A stretch of 64,000 nt of DNA from IMG/VR virus record IMGVR_UViG_3300032334_002567, positions 124,001 through 188,000 of that record. One strand, 5' to 3'. The DNA comes from a virus. This document shows positions 8,317-16,759 of the stretch, one piece after another. The translations under genes and the position numbers were made by a program. Within the stretch, counting starts at the first letter, position 1; the number at the start of each line of letters is the position of its first letter. The notes beneath the pieces were generated by a model. It saw only the letters and a list, made by a program, of their open reading frames with translations. It made no database searches and was not told where the DNA came from.

Positions 8317-8388
8317 TGCGAGGTAGCATAACGGTAATGCAGCAAACTGTTAATTTGTAAAATGTCAGTTCGACTCTGACCTTCGCAG
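8317..8388 (+). tRNA. tRNA-Asn (anticodon GTT)
   Basis: A 72-base cloverleaf. Acceptor TGCGAGG pairs with CTTCGCA. The D-arm is GTAGCATAACGGTAATGC. The anticodon stem GCAAA/TTTGT encloses loop CTGTTAA with anticodon GTT. The T-arm is GTCAG TTCGACT CTGAC. CCA is not encoded. Confidence 0.93.
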
Positions 8389-8435
8389 TAATTTTTTAAA
8401 TATTGGCACGAATTAATATAATATGGAAGGACACG

Positions 8436-9011
8436 ATGCGACATAGCTCTTTGGAAAAAGCATATAAAGACATACAAACAACCAGTTTAGATTCAACGCC
8501 GATTGTCAGCAATATTTACGGCGTTGAAGTGCGAAGACCAACAGTTCATAACGATCACCGTGGTCGGTTATTTGAAGTCTTTCCTGGCACCAACACCACA
8601 GATATTTTTTGGGATAAACCTGTAGTCTATTGTTACATGTTTAGTATTCGGGCAAACCAAATTAAAGGATGGGGTTTACACGAGCATAAAGATGACCGCT
8701 ACACTTTAATCAAAGGAGAAGTACTTAATGTGCTTTTTGATGCTCGTCCTGATTCGCCCACCTACTTAAAGACACAAAATGTATACCTCAGCGAACAGGG
8801 AAACCGTTCGTTAAAAATACCAACAGGAGTTTGGCATTGTAATATAAATATTTCTGATACCGAAACCCTGTTGGTGAACCATCCTACCGAAGTTTACAAA
8901 CATGAGGCGCCAGATAGATTGCTATTACCTTGGAATTCACCTGAAATACCAGTTGATTTAAAAAAATATTTTCCTATCCAACAAATGCAGCATGAACAAT
9001 GTTCGTGTTAA
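8436..9011 (+). CDS. dTDP-4-dehydrorhamnose 3,5-epimerase-like cupin
   Basis: 191 residues from the ATG at 8436 behind GGAAGG. Features match the RmlC family: DHRGRLFEVF near residue 45, a cupin core with GWGLHEHKDDRYTLIKGEVL, PTGVWHCNI, and the C-terminal NHPTEVYKHEAPDRLLLPW. RmlC enzymes epimerise a dTDP-4-keto-6-deoxyhexose. With the adjacent glycosyltransferase it may help decorate virion or host glycans. The exact sugar is uncertain. Confidence 0.82.
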   Translation: MRHSSLEKAYKDIQTTSLDSTPIVSNIYGVEVRRPTVHNDHRGRLFEVFPGTNTTDIFWDKPVVYCYMFSIRANQIKGWGLHEHKDDRYTLIKGEVLNVLFDARPDSPTYLKTQNVYLSEQGNRSLKIPTGVWHCNINISDTETLLVNHPTEVYKHEAPDRLLLPWNSPEIPVDLKKYFPIQQMQHEQCSC

Positions 9012-9022
9012 AGAGAATAAGC

Positions 9023-9712
9023 ATGGTAATTGCATCTATATTAATTCCGACTCATAACCATGGTGAACTCATCAATTTCGCTGTACAGTCAGTTCTAGAA
9101 CAAACTGTACAAGACTTTGAATTGTTTATTATTGGGGACGGTCCAACAAAAGAAACACGTGTCGCTGCTCAAGCTCTGGTAAACGATAAGGTTAAATACG
9201 AAGAATTTCCTAAAGCAGGACGAACCGGCGAACCACATCGTCATCATGTAATAACAAAAAAAACGACGGGCAAATATATTTTCTATTTAAGCGATGATGA
9301 TATTTGGACCAAACGACACCTTGAAACAATGCTACAAGCTCTTCAGTCGGGAAACTTTTGTCACTCAAAATATATTGAAGTCATGGGAAAACCTCGCCAT
9401 GAACACTTGTTACCAAATGACAAGAAGCTGTTAATTAAACAAAATTTCAACTTCATTCCACTTTCTTGTGGTGCACATAGTAGAGGTTTATACGCTAAAC
9501 TTAAAGAAGGATGGACTGAGACACCAGAAAAATACCATACCGATCATTATATGTGGAAAAAACTGGTTTCTCACCCTGATTGCCTTTCGACAAGTTCAAA
9601 ACATACAACTGTTATAAATTTTCCTAGCAAAAACAGGATGAATGAGAGTATTGATTCACGCAAGCAAGAGATAGAAAAGTGGTTAGCAGAAAATACCCAA
9701 ACAATTGCGTGA
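9023..9712 (+). CDS. family 2 glycosyltransferase
   Basis: 229 residues from the ATG at 9023, just after the epimerase gene. The GT-A nucleotide-sugar fold shows as SILIPTHNHGELINFAVQSV at the N-terminus, FELFIIGDGPTKET, and the metal-binding DxD-like YLSDDDIW near residue 90. This family transfers a sugar from a nucleotide donor; acceptor and donor are unknown. No membrane segment is visible, so it should act in the cytoplasm. Confidence 0.85.
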   Translation: MVIASILIPTHNHGELINFAVQSVLEQTVQDFELFIIGDGPTKETRVAAQALVNDKVKYEEFPKAGRTGEPHRHHVITKKTTGKYIFYLSDDDIWTKRHLETMLQALQSGNFCHSKYIEVMGKPRHEHLLPNDKKLLIKQNFNFIPLSCGAHSRGLYAKLKEGWTETPEKYHTDHYMWKKLVSHPDCLSTSSKHTTVINFPSKNRMNESIDSRKQEIEKWLAENTQTIA

Positions 9713-9794
9713 AATGCTCATCAATTTGCTATTATTGGCATTGATTTTTTAATTTTATTTCATTAGAATATATCGTTCGGAGGCTGACGCAAGT

Positions 9795-9865
9795 GCGGAA
9801 ATAGTTTAATGGTAGAACTACCGTCTCCAAAGCGGTTGGTGAGGGTTCGATTCCTTCTTTCCGTG
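9795..9865 (+). tRNA. tRNA-Trp (anticodon CCA)
   Basis: A 71-base cloverleaf. Acceptor GCGGAAA pairs with TTTCCGT (first pair G-U). The anticodon stem ACCGT/GCGGT encloses loop CTCCAAA with anticodon CCA. The T-arm is GAGGG TTCGATT CCTTC. CCA is not encoded. Confidence 0.92.
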
Positions 9866-9960
9866 CTTTTGGTGATTTTCCTGAGCGGTCAAAAATCACT
9901 CACTACTTTTAAAACACAGGTTAAAAGGAGAAAAAGAAAAAACAAAAAAGTTTTAATCTC

Positions 9961-9973
9961 TATATAATATAGG
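9961..9973 (+). promoter_or_regulatory. TATATAAT box, candidate late promoter (second copy)
   Basis: TATATAATATAGG is identical to the 13-mer at 7516-7528, at a similar distance (24 bases) from the ribosome binding site and ATG of the next gene. No -35 element is evident. Confidence 0.5.
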
Positions 9974-9997
9974 TTCTTTTACATGGAGGTTTAGATC

Positions 9998-10192
9998 ATG
10001 ATTCACAGATTTTTTTTAGTGCTTGCTAGAACAATAGATCACAGGGTGGGAAAAACAGATTCAGATAAGCCAGACATACCTGTTTTAACAATGCAAGAGG
10101 CATTGATATCTTTTTTCATTAAGTTTTTTATTGTTTTAGTTAATCTTATTACTTGTAGCTTTGTAATAGCAAATATCATACGTCACTGGTAA
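9998..10192 (+). CDS. small membrane protein
   Basis: 64 residues behind TGGAGG. The C-terminal half is strongly hydrophobic (ALISFFIKFFIVLVNLITCS, then FVIANIIRHW), giving one long or two short membrane segments. The N-terminal half is charged. Unknown family; it could be an inner-membrane superinfection or lysis-timing factor, but nothing in the sequence proves this. Confidence 0.65.
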   Translation: MIHRFFLVLARTIDHRVGKTDSDKPDIPVLTMQEALISFFIKFFIVLVNLITCSFVIANIIRHW

Positions 10193-10922
10193 GATATTTA
10201 ATTAATTCTTCTCTTGATTTGATGCCTTTATATTTTAATTCTGGCTCTTTCATTTTCATCAAGGAGGAGCACAGAGATTTTTTCTTTATATCTTTTTCGT
10301 CTATAAGGTATTGTCTTAATATGAATAAGCAAAAATGTTGCTCTGGAAAAGCCACCGTTACTTGACGTTCTATTTTAACAAAGACACATGGGTTTGATGC
10401 ATCAAATTCTTTTGTTTTAAACCTAGGATGAAAATTGTATTTTTTTTCGTGTACTATGCTCCATACAAATCTTTCAAAAATTCCTTTGTATATCATTGCT
10501 TCCACAACTTTTCTACTATTGTGTAGGCTCATGGGAACAGGAGCGTGTATTTCATCAAAGTTTTTACCAACTTTTTCTGATGGTAGCCAACCACTTGGAA
10601 AGCAAACATGTGCACTCGCCATCCAATCTTTTTCGCCATCTAGCCTGTGTATAATTAGATCTTCGTCTATTTCTTTTGCTAGGCTCAGATAATCCGCAGA
10701 CTTAGTTTCTACTGGGTAGTTTAGCTTTATAAAATTAAAGCAAGTATCGTATATTTCTTTTGTGACATTAGATTCAAAAAAATATTCTTGATTGTTAAGA
10801 GCTTCTTTTTTTTCTTTATGCAGCTCAAAGCAGTCAGATTTATTTTTTTCAAATATTTCTTCTGTTTTAATTTTTTTTAGATCTGGAAGTGTGCTGAATC
10901 CATGTTCATAAGCATGATACAT
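10176..10922 (-). CDS. hypothetical protein, operon partner of a prolyl-hydroxylase-like enzyme
   Basis: 248 residues on the minus strand, starting one base after the upstream oxygenase gene ends. It has a charged N-terminus (KIKTEEIFEKNKSDCFELHK) and a central segment with HRLDGEKDWMASAHVCFPSG and DEIHAPVPMS. The latter resembles the heme-dependent oxidative N-demethylase-like family sometimes annotated DUF3445, with conserved H and D residues. I am not sure of that match. A metal- or heme-using oxidase next to a 2OG oxygenase would make sense. Confidence 0.65.
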   Translation of the reverse strand: MYHAYEHGFSTLPDLKKIKTEEIFEKNKSDCFELHKEKKEALNNQEYFFESNVTKEIYDTCFNFIKLNYPVETKSADYLSLAKEIDEDLIIHRLDGEKDWMASAHVCFPSGWLPSEKVGKNFDEIHAPVPMSLHNSRKVVEAMIYKGIFERFVWSIVHEKKYNFHPRFKTKEFDASNPCVFVKIERQVTVAFPEQHFCLFILRQYLIDEKDIKKKSLCSSLMKMKEPELKYKGIKSREELIKYLTSDV

Positions 10923-10923
10923 G

Positions 10924-11742
10924 TCAACTTACTCCGATTTGCCTGTACCATTTTGTTAGTATCCACTTTTCTCCCTCTATCACGGGATCGCCGGAGTGTA
11001 GTGTTGCTTCGTCTAATTCGCCCTTTGAGTTGCAATATTCAAAATAAATAGCGGAGCCTTTCTTTGGATAGAAGGTGGAGCCTACTCTTGGGAAAGAAGT
11101 TGTACCACCAGACTCTAGATCTGTTAAATAAACAATTAAGGTTGCAACTCTGTTTCTTTTATCTTTTTTGAGCACAGGGTCATGGAAGTAATCAGTGTGT
11201 GGTTTATATTCTTGTCCTGTTTGATAACGAAGTATTTGTAGCGGCTCAGTATCTTCTGGTTTATAATCTATAATTTCACATAATCTATCGTCTATTTGTC
11301 TTAAAAATTCACTTTCATTTCTATCGAAGTGTGTGCTTGAGCTTGTTCTAAATTCTGATACGTCTGGTTCGCCTTGTTGGTTAAATACTTTTGATTGTTG
11401 AACTTTATTTGCTGATATTTTTATTAATTCGTCGCATTGTCTGGTTGTTAGTACATCTTCTAAATAGCATATAAATGGTTTATTCATTTTGGAGACGATC
11501 CTGATTTCTCCATCTTTCAGTTTGACGAAGTTCTTAGACACATCTAATCTTGGTTTTTCATTTTCAAATGAATCATAGGTTACAACATCTTTTAAAAGTC
11601 TAGAGGCAGTATCTTTATCTAAGCCAGCATTCGTCATTGCAGTGACAACATTGCCCACATGCTCTCTGATCCACTGCATCCATTTTAGCTTTGCTTCTAA
11701 TTGTTCTTTTGGTTCCATTTTATTCTCCATTTTATTCTCCAT
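10924..11742 (-). CDS. prolyl 4-hydroxylase-like 2-oxoglutarate/Fe(II) dioxygenase
   Basis: 272 residues. The C-terminal half carries the double-stranded beta-helix motifs of P4H-type enzymes: EYKPHTDYFHD supplies the HxD iron ligands, RVATLIVYLTDLESGGTTSF is the family core, and ATLHSGDPVIEGEKWILTKW holds the distal His and the 2OG-binding Lys. Such enzymes hydroxylate protein side chains using oxygen and 2OG. The start is odd: ATGGAGAATAAA is repeated, so each copy gives an ATG and a GGAG-like site for the next ATG. Confidence 0.88.
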   Translation of the reverse strand: MENKMENKMEPKEQLEAKLKWMQWIREHVGNVVTAMTNAGLDKDTASRLLKDVVTYDSFENEKPRLDVSKNFVKLKDGEIRIVSKMNKPFICYLEDVLTTRQCDELIKISANKVQQSKVFNQQGEPDVSEFRTSSSTHFDRNESEFLRQIDDRLCEIIDYKPEDTEPLQILRYQTGQEYKPHTDYFHDPVLKKDKRNRVATLIVYLTDLESGGTTSFPRVGSTFYPKKGSAIYFEYCNSKGELDEATLHSGDPVIEGEKWILTKWYRQIGVS

Positions 11743-11802
11743 TTGCTATATTATAGCAACTTTTGTTCTACAATAAAATAGCGAGATATACGTAAATACT
11801 AC

Positions 11803-11934
11803 ATGGAACCAGATCTATCTAAAAAAGATTATATTGCTATGATAATTTTATCAATAGTTATTAGCTCAATTGTGACGTTTATTCCATTTATTGTTCGTAT
11901 TTTGATCAATAAAATTTTTGATTTTCTTTTTTGA
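11803..11934 (+). CDS. putative small membrane peptide
   Basis: 43 residues: a short acidic/basic start (MEPDLSKKDY), then a membrane segment (IAMIILSIVISSIVTFIPFI) and a hydrophobic basic tail. No good ribosome binding site precedes it, so translation is uncertain. It lies in the gap before the C-terminal dnaE gene. Confidence 0.35.
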   Translation: MEPDLSKKDYIAMIILSIVISSIVTFIPFIVRILINKIFDFLF

Positions 11935-11989
11935 TATTGCTGTTTTAACTTCTCAAGATATAATGCAAGAAAATTATATCTGGTGAAAT

Positions 11990-14710
11990 ATGCAATTGTC
12001 TGATATTTGCATCCAAAAATTGTCTGAGAAAAAACTAAATGATTTTGAACATAAAAAGCGTTTAAAGTGGGAGCTAGAAGAAGTCGCAGCAAAAGATAAA
12101 GAATCTTATTTCCTTAATCTTTACAAAAATAAAACCAGATATTCAAAGAATCAAAATAATCTTCTAATTTGCTGGTTGCTAGGAATAGCACCAGATTTTG
12201 ATATAAAGAATGATCCAAATTGTTTTTATGGTGAATATCCTGATATTGATGTAGATTTTATTCCTCAAATAAGAAATTACATAAAAGAAGATTGGGCTCC
12301 CAAGTTTTTTGGTGAAGAATACGTATGCAATATAGGAAATTATACTACTTTTGGCATTAAGTCTGCACTTATAGACATGGCTAGAGTCCACGGAGAAAGC
12401 AGAGAAGAAGTTTTGGGTTTAACCAAAAACCTTGATGCAAAGGATGACGAAGGTAAGGCGATGACTTGGGACGCAGCGATGAAGCTGTATCCTGAATTGA
12501 AAAAATATTGTGAAACTCATCCAGAAATCGCTGAGTCTGCTAAGAAATTATTAAATAGAAATCGTGGAATGGGCGTTCACGCCGGAGGTTTGATTATATC
12601 AAAAACTCCACTTCCTGATTTGGTTCCTCTTGTAAAAAGGAAAGACAATCCACAGGCTTCATCTTGGGTAGAAGGATTGCATGGGCAAGATTTACAGCCC
12701 GTAGGCCTTGTTAAGTTTGATTTACTTGTTGTATCTAACTTGTTGCAGATTGCCAAGTGTTGCGAGTTGGTCAAGAAGAGGCATAAAGTAAATAACATAT
12801 GTGCCTTAGAAGGACAATCAGATTGGAGTGACGTTGAAGCTTGGCGTAATGATTCTTTAGCTTTAGAAATGGCAAACTCTGGCGATCTTAAGGGGATATT
12901 CCAGTTTGATAGTGAAACTGTACGCAGCATGTGTCGTTCTGGTGGTGTGGATAGGTTTGAAGATCTTGTAGCTTATACAAGCTTAAATAGACCTGGCCCA
13001 CTGAACATGAAGATGCAAGAAAGATACATTGAACGCAAAAGAGGAAGAGAAAACTTTTTCCTGCATCCAATACTTCAGCCAATCTTAGGTAAGACTTATG
13101 GCGTTATTCTCTATCAAGAACAGGTAATGAGAATATTAAATGCTGTTGGTGAAATACCCTTGAAAGATTGTGAGTTGGTTCGTAAAGCTATTTCCAAAAA
13201 GAAGATTGAAAGCTTTATCAAATATAAAGAAATATTCATAATTAATGGTCAAAAGAATCTAGAGGTTAGCGAGAAAGAAATAGAACATCTTTGGAACCAA
13301 ATTGAAGCTTTTGCTGAATATGGATTTAACTTAAGCCATGCCGTTGCTTATACATACATTTCTGCTTATTTACTTTACCTAAAATCTCATTATCCGCATG
13401 AGTTCTATACAAGCATATTAAGTTGTGAGAATTTAAGCGACAAGATAAAAGATTATAAGATGGAAGCTAAAATTCATGGTGTTAATGTGGTTAGAGTTGA
13501 CGTCAATAATTCTAGAGTAGACTTTGATCTTCAAGGTGATGAAATATATTTTGGTCTTTCAAATGTAAAGGGGATTGGCGAGGGTCCTTCTCAAAGGATA
13601 GTTGACCAACAGCCTTATAAAAACTTTGAAGATTTTCTCGACAGATTCGGCACAGACGCCAGCGTTCTTAAGCCTTTGATTGGATTGAGATGTTTCCAAG
13701 AAAGAGATCCCATAACTCTTTGGAAGTTCTCTGAAGTTTATAAAAACTTTGTAAAGAAGAACGAAGACAAGAAAAAAAGATTTTTGCTTTCTTTGGAAAG
13801 GTATGAGAGTGAGTTTAAGGATTTATTCCCAGATGAAACTATGTCTTTGGCTGAGGTAGAAGAGGCGATTGGTTCTGGCCATTGGTCAAGATATGACGTT
13901 GATGAAGAGCGTTATGTTGAAACAAATACAGAATGCTCTGCTGATGAAGAAGGAGCAGTTTCAAAAACAGTTAACGGCACAGTTGAATTAGATTGTGGAC
14001 TTACGATAGAAAAAGAAGTTATTAAGTACTACAAAAAGACGAAGATTAAAAAGTCTTTTAATAAGCTGAATGAGCTTAAAAAGCTTATCCAAAAAAGAAA
14101 AAGAACTATAGAGAAGCACAAAAAGGTAGAAGGCGACAAGCCAACTTTGAATAACTTTAATCCTCATGAACAGTTCGTGAATGAGGATTTAGAGTTAGAA
14201 CTGCAAGATATTATTGCCTGTGAAAATAAGTATTACGGTTTTTCATGGATACATCCCTTAGAAAATAGTCCAGATTATAGTGGTAATTTGACTTTTGATA
14301 ACCTTAGAAATTCTACGGATGTATCAGTTGGCCCAGTTGAAATTCGTGTAATAAAAGCGAATAAAACAAAAAGCAAAAAAGGCACTGTATACTTCCAAGT
14401 GTCAGCTGAAGACGTCACGGGCCAAGAAAACAAGATAATAGCTTGGCAGGATGATTGGGATCGTTGGTCTGAAGAATTGTCACAGGATAACTTACTTAGG
14501 ATACGGCTTCAGCCACCTTCTAATGGCTTTTCTACTTTTACTTTAGAAAGTAACAGGGGGAGTGCTAAGTGGAAAAACATTAAGAAGTATGAAGACAAAA
14601 AAGATGACATAAGAGTTGTTGTTTTGAGAAAAGGCGAGACTCAAAATAAGATTGTCTCTGATGTTGATTTGATTGAACAGTTTGAAGAATGTATTATGGA
14701 GAAAAAATGA
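11990..14710 (+). CDS. dnaE: DNA polymerase III alpha subunit, C-terminal fragment (catalytic palm to OB fold)
   Basis: 906 residues. The catalytic aspartates are in PDIDVDF at 84-90. GVHAGGLIIS, FQFDSETVRSMCRSGG, LNRPGPLNMKMQERY, VILYQEQVM and AEYGFNLSHAVAY follow, as in complete DnaE palm and finger regions. A HhH-type segment (GLSNVKGIGEG) and an OB-like domain (GTVYFQVSAEDVTG) come after. PHP and the GPGRGSAAG motif are absent and sit in the gene at 1569-2975. Residues 24-90 (RLKWELEE, ESYFL, CWLLGI) look like a second, degraded copy of the region that ends the N-terminal fragment. An Asp/Glu/Lys-rich insert lies at about 590-740. Confidence 0.92.
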   Translation: MQLSDICIQKLSEKKLNDFEHKKRLKWELEEVAAKDKESYFLNLYKNKTRYSKNQNNLLICWLLGIAPDFDIKNDPNCFYGEYPDIDVDFIPQIRNYIKEDWAPKFFGEEYVCNIGNYTTFGIKSALIDMARVHGESREEVLGLTKNLDAKDDEGKAMTWDAAMKLYPELKKYCETHPEIAESAKKLLNRNRGMGVHAGGLIISKTPLPDLVPLVKRKDNPQASSWVEGLHGQDLQPVGLVKFDLLVVSNLLQIAKCCELVKKRHKVNNICALEGQSDWSDVEAWRNDSLALEMANSGDLKGIFQFDSETVRSMCRSGGVDRFEDLVAYTSLNRPGPLNMKMQERYIERKRGRENFFLHPILQPILGKTYGVILYQEQVMRILNAVGEIPLKDCELVRKAISKKKIESFIKYKEIFIINGQKNLEVSEKEIEHLWNQIEAFAEYGFNLSHAVAYTYISAYLLYLKSHYPHEFYTSILSCENLSDKIKDYKMEAKIHGVNVVRVDVNNSRVDFDLQGDEIYFGLSNVKGIGEGPSQRIVDQQPYKNFEDFLDRFGTDASVLKPLIGLRCFQERDPITLWKFSEVYKNFVKKNEDKKKRFLLSLERYESEFKDLFPDETMSLAEVEEAIGSGHWSRYDVDEERYVETNTECSADEEGAVSKTVNGTVELDCGLTIEKEVIKYYKKTKIKKSFNKLNELKKLIQKRKRTIEKHKKVEGDKPTLNNFNPHEQFVNEDLELELQDIIACENKYYGFSWIHPLENSPDYSGNLTFDNLRNSTDVSVGPVEIRVIKANKTKSKKGTVYFQVSAEDVTGQENKIIAWQDDWDRWSEELSQDNLLRIRLQPPSNGFSTFTLESNRGSAKWKNIKKYEDKKDDIRVVVLRKGETQNKIVSDVDLIEQFEECIMEKK

Positions 14711-15201
14711 ACGAAAGTAATGAATTAATAATTGATCAAACAAATTTTGATCAATACTTTAGAGATTGTAGACTCAGTCGTCCTTCTCGTGGCGACGTTA
14801 TGGCTAGGTTTACAGCCATGGCTGATTTTGTAGATGGTCGAATGAAGAAAGATATAATAGATCTTCTTTTTTATAAGCGAGATAAGGTCAATGCCGCTGT
14901 GCAGGTTATGATAAAGTTGGGTGGTGCTACTGAAAGAGAAGCTCTTAGAATTTGTAAAGAGATTTGTTTAGACCTTGCAAATGGAATGAATCCTGAAGAA
15001 GTTGAAACTAAGACTTATACATATCAAATGGAGATCTTTTATTACACAAAAAAGGAGTATGTGCCAATAAATGATCCGCATTGGTCGATAATTAGCATAG
15101 CTAATTTGGACGAGTTTTTAGACAAGTCCGGCCAAAGGCTAAGAATGGAATCAAAGCTTAAGATAGATGATAAAGGAGAAGATGAGGAGAAAATTCGGTG
15201 A
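14707..15201 (+). CDS. hypothetical protein translationally coupled to dnaE
   Basis: 164 residues. The ATG at 14707 overlaps the dnaE stop (ATGA), so translation is probably coupled. It is helical, with GDVMARFTAMADFVDGRMKK near the start and a charged C-terminus (KLKIDDKGEDEEKIR). Not recognised. Coupling suggests a polymerase-associated or replication role, as inference only. Confidence 0.75.
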   Translation: MNESNELIIDQTNFDQYFRDCRLSRPSRGDVMARFTAMADFVDGRMKKDIIDLLFYKRDKVNAAVQVMIKLGGATEREALRICKEICLDLANGMNPEEVETKTYTYQMEIFYYTKKEYVPINDPHWSIISIANLDEFLDKSGQRLRMESKLKIDDKGEDEEKIR

Positions 15202-15742
15202 AACTTTACACATAAGCACACCCTATCGACCGGAGACAGGAAGCTTCGCAAAACATAAGACTTTTAATGGCGAAAAATACAAAGTACTACAATGGCATTA
15301 TTGTCGTGATATTTTTCACCCACAACTCTATAATTTAGATTTATTTTTCTTTTCTCATTATTCCAATAGGGGTCACTGTGTTGCGGCTTTTATGGAAAAG
15401 ATAGAAAAGAAGTTGGATGTAGATATACCGTCAGAGTTTGGTCCCACGCAAAAAAATTCAATAATGTGGATAAGACCTTCAAGGTGGTGGACCATTAGAT
15501 CTATGCGTAGATCTTTATTTACAATACTTTTAAGAAGTGCAAATAATTTTTCACCATCAAAAAATAACTTTAAGGAAGCTCTTTTAAGTGATCCTTACGC
15601 CATGGCCACTAGCTATGCTATAAACCGCTTTTTAAAGGGCTTTACGTTTTATACTGGTAAGAAAAAAGGATGGCTAGATCAGTTTTATGAAACAAAAATT
15701 GATAAAAAGACAATAGATTCTTTGTTGGTCGAGCCTATATAG
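15182..15742 (+). CDS. hypothetical protein, paralogue of the protein at 40679
   Basis: 186 residues from the ATG at 15182 behind AAAGGAG, overlapping the previous gene by 20 bases. The central block MWIRPSRWWTIRSMRRSLFT plus ILLRSANNF is closely matched by LWVQPSKFWKKCRIKRSLLT plus ILLRSGANY in the protein at 40679-41323. A later shared block is AINRFLKGFTFYTGK against AIMRFMFGFTEFVGK. The Trp- and Arg-rich core suggests a nucleic-acid-binding or structural role, but no family is recognised. Confidence 0.75.
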   Translation: MRRKFGETLHISTPYRPETGSFAKHKTFNGEKYKVLQWHYCRDIFHPQLYNLDLFFFSHYSNRGHCVAAFMEKIEKKLDVDIPSEFGPTQKNSIMWIRPSRWWTIRSMRRSLFTILLRSANNFSPSKNNFKEALLSDPYAMATSYAINRFLKGFTFYTGKKKGWLDQFYETKIDKKTIDSLLVEPI

Positions 15743-15765
15743 TTTAACAGCAGTGGAGGTAAATT

Positions 15766-16302
15766 ATGGGTGATATGCAATCTGATTTAAATAAATACGC
15801 AAAAATTTGGGATGATGCTCTACAAAAAGGTATTTTTGATGACATGCCCAAGGACGATCCATCTAAGAATTCCACTGATTTCTTCGGTCAGTATCTTACT
15901 GGTGAGTACGATATGGATAAACCTTTAAATGAGGTGGATACAAAATATTGGGCAATTCTTTCAAGAAGAGCCGATCCCTTATTCGTTGAAGGTAAAAAGG
16001 AAGAAGATGAGGCTAAGGCAAACACAGCCGCATTGGCCAACGTACACAATCCAATACACCCAAATACTGCGGGCAAAGATCAAGAATCACCAAAAAGTTT
16101 TGTATTAGATGATGAGGATATAAATAAGCTTGAAGAATTAAAAAATAAACTTCATAATCTTGAAAACGATCTCAATTCATTAAAGGCAAAAAGTCCCGAG
16201 AAGTCTGAAGCCACCACTCAGTCAAAAATAGATTCTCTTAAAAAACAAATTGATGATTTGAGTGACTCTTTGACCGGCAATCGCTTTACAAGAGGCGGCT
16301 GA
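15766..16302 (+). CDS. hypothetical coiled-coil protein
   Basis: 178 residues behind GGAGG. The N-terminal half is acidic, with KYAKIWDDALQKG and DFFGQYLTGEYD. The C-terminal half (about 120-170) shows heptad-like Leu spacing (INKLEELKNKLHNLENDLNS), indicating a coiled coil, and ends with RFTRGG. It may be a virion assembly or scaffold protein. Function unknown. Confidence 0.72.
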   Translation: MGDMQSDLNKYAKIWDDALQKGIFDDMPKDDPSKNSTDFFGQYLTGEYDMDKPLNEVDTKYWAILSRRADPLFVEGKKEEDEAKANTAALANVHNPIHPNTAGKDQESPKSFVLDDEDINKLEELKNKLHNLENDLNSLKAKSPEKSEATTQSKIDSLKKQIDDLSDSLTGNRFTRGG

Positions 16303-16333
16303 TTCTATAGAATATTGTCAACGGAACGTAAAG

Positions 16334-16759
16334 ATGAACAATAAAAGGCTGTTCGATCTTATAGTTCTAGGCTTATGGTTATTAATGGCTTCAGTTTTTT
16401 ATGTTCAAAATGGAATAAGAACGCAAGACAGAATACCCATACCAGAAAAATCATCTTTCGTATTGCAGCCCAACAAAGAATTAGAGATCAAAAAAATATC
16501 TGTTATAACTGGTGATCTTTTTGAGCTTACTCTTAAGGATCAAAGCTCCAGTAGAATTTTTGCCAAACTTCCTATTGATGCTGCCGATAATTCAAAGGGA
16601 AGAGTCGTCAAAATTCTTAGAGAGGTTGTCTCACCAAGAGTTTTTTTGGTTGAAAAAAAGCAAGATGGTAAGTGGATCGCAAATATTTTTTTTCTTTTAG
16701 AAAATCAAGAATCGAACCTAGTTAATTGGTTAGAACAAAACAATTTGGTATCTGAATGA
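16334..16759 (+). CDS. membrane-anchored protein with a nuclease-like OB domain (degenerate SNase-like)
   Basis: 141 residues. A membrane segment is at about 8-24 (LIVLGLWLLMASVFYVQ). The rest reads like a worn-down staphylococcal-nuclease OB fold: ISVITGDLFELTLKD, SRIFAKLPIDAADN, VFLVEKKQDGKWIANIFF, NLVNWLEQNNLV. The catalytic Arg/Glu pattern of true SNases is not clear, so activity is doubtful. It overlaps the next gene (DHH phosphoesterase) by ATGAG and is probably co-translated. Confidence 0.7.
   Translation: MNNKRLFDLIVLGLWLLMASVFYVQNGIRTQDRIPIPEKSSFVLQPNKELEIKKISVITGDLFELTLKDQSSSRIFAKLPIDAADNSKGRVVKILREVVSPRVFLVEKKQDGKWIANIFFLLENQESNLVNWLEQNNLVSE

Noticed and set aside
9868-9900. Terminator after tRNA-Trp
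   Set aside because: GTGATTTT and AAAATCAC can form a hairpin, but no T-run follows. Too weak to list.
2900-12300. Split intein joining the two DnaE halves
   Set aside because: The N-terminal gene ends without a Cys-started intein block, and the C-terminal gene does not begin with an intein C-motif (HN before Cys/Ser). The break is also not at the cyanobacterial split site, where AEYGFNLSHA is intact.
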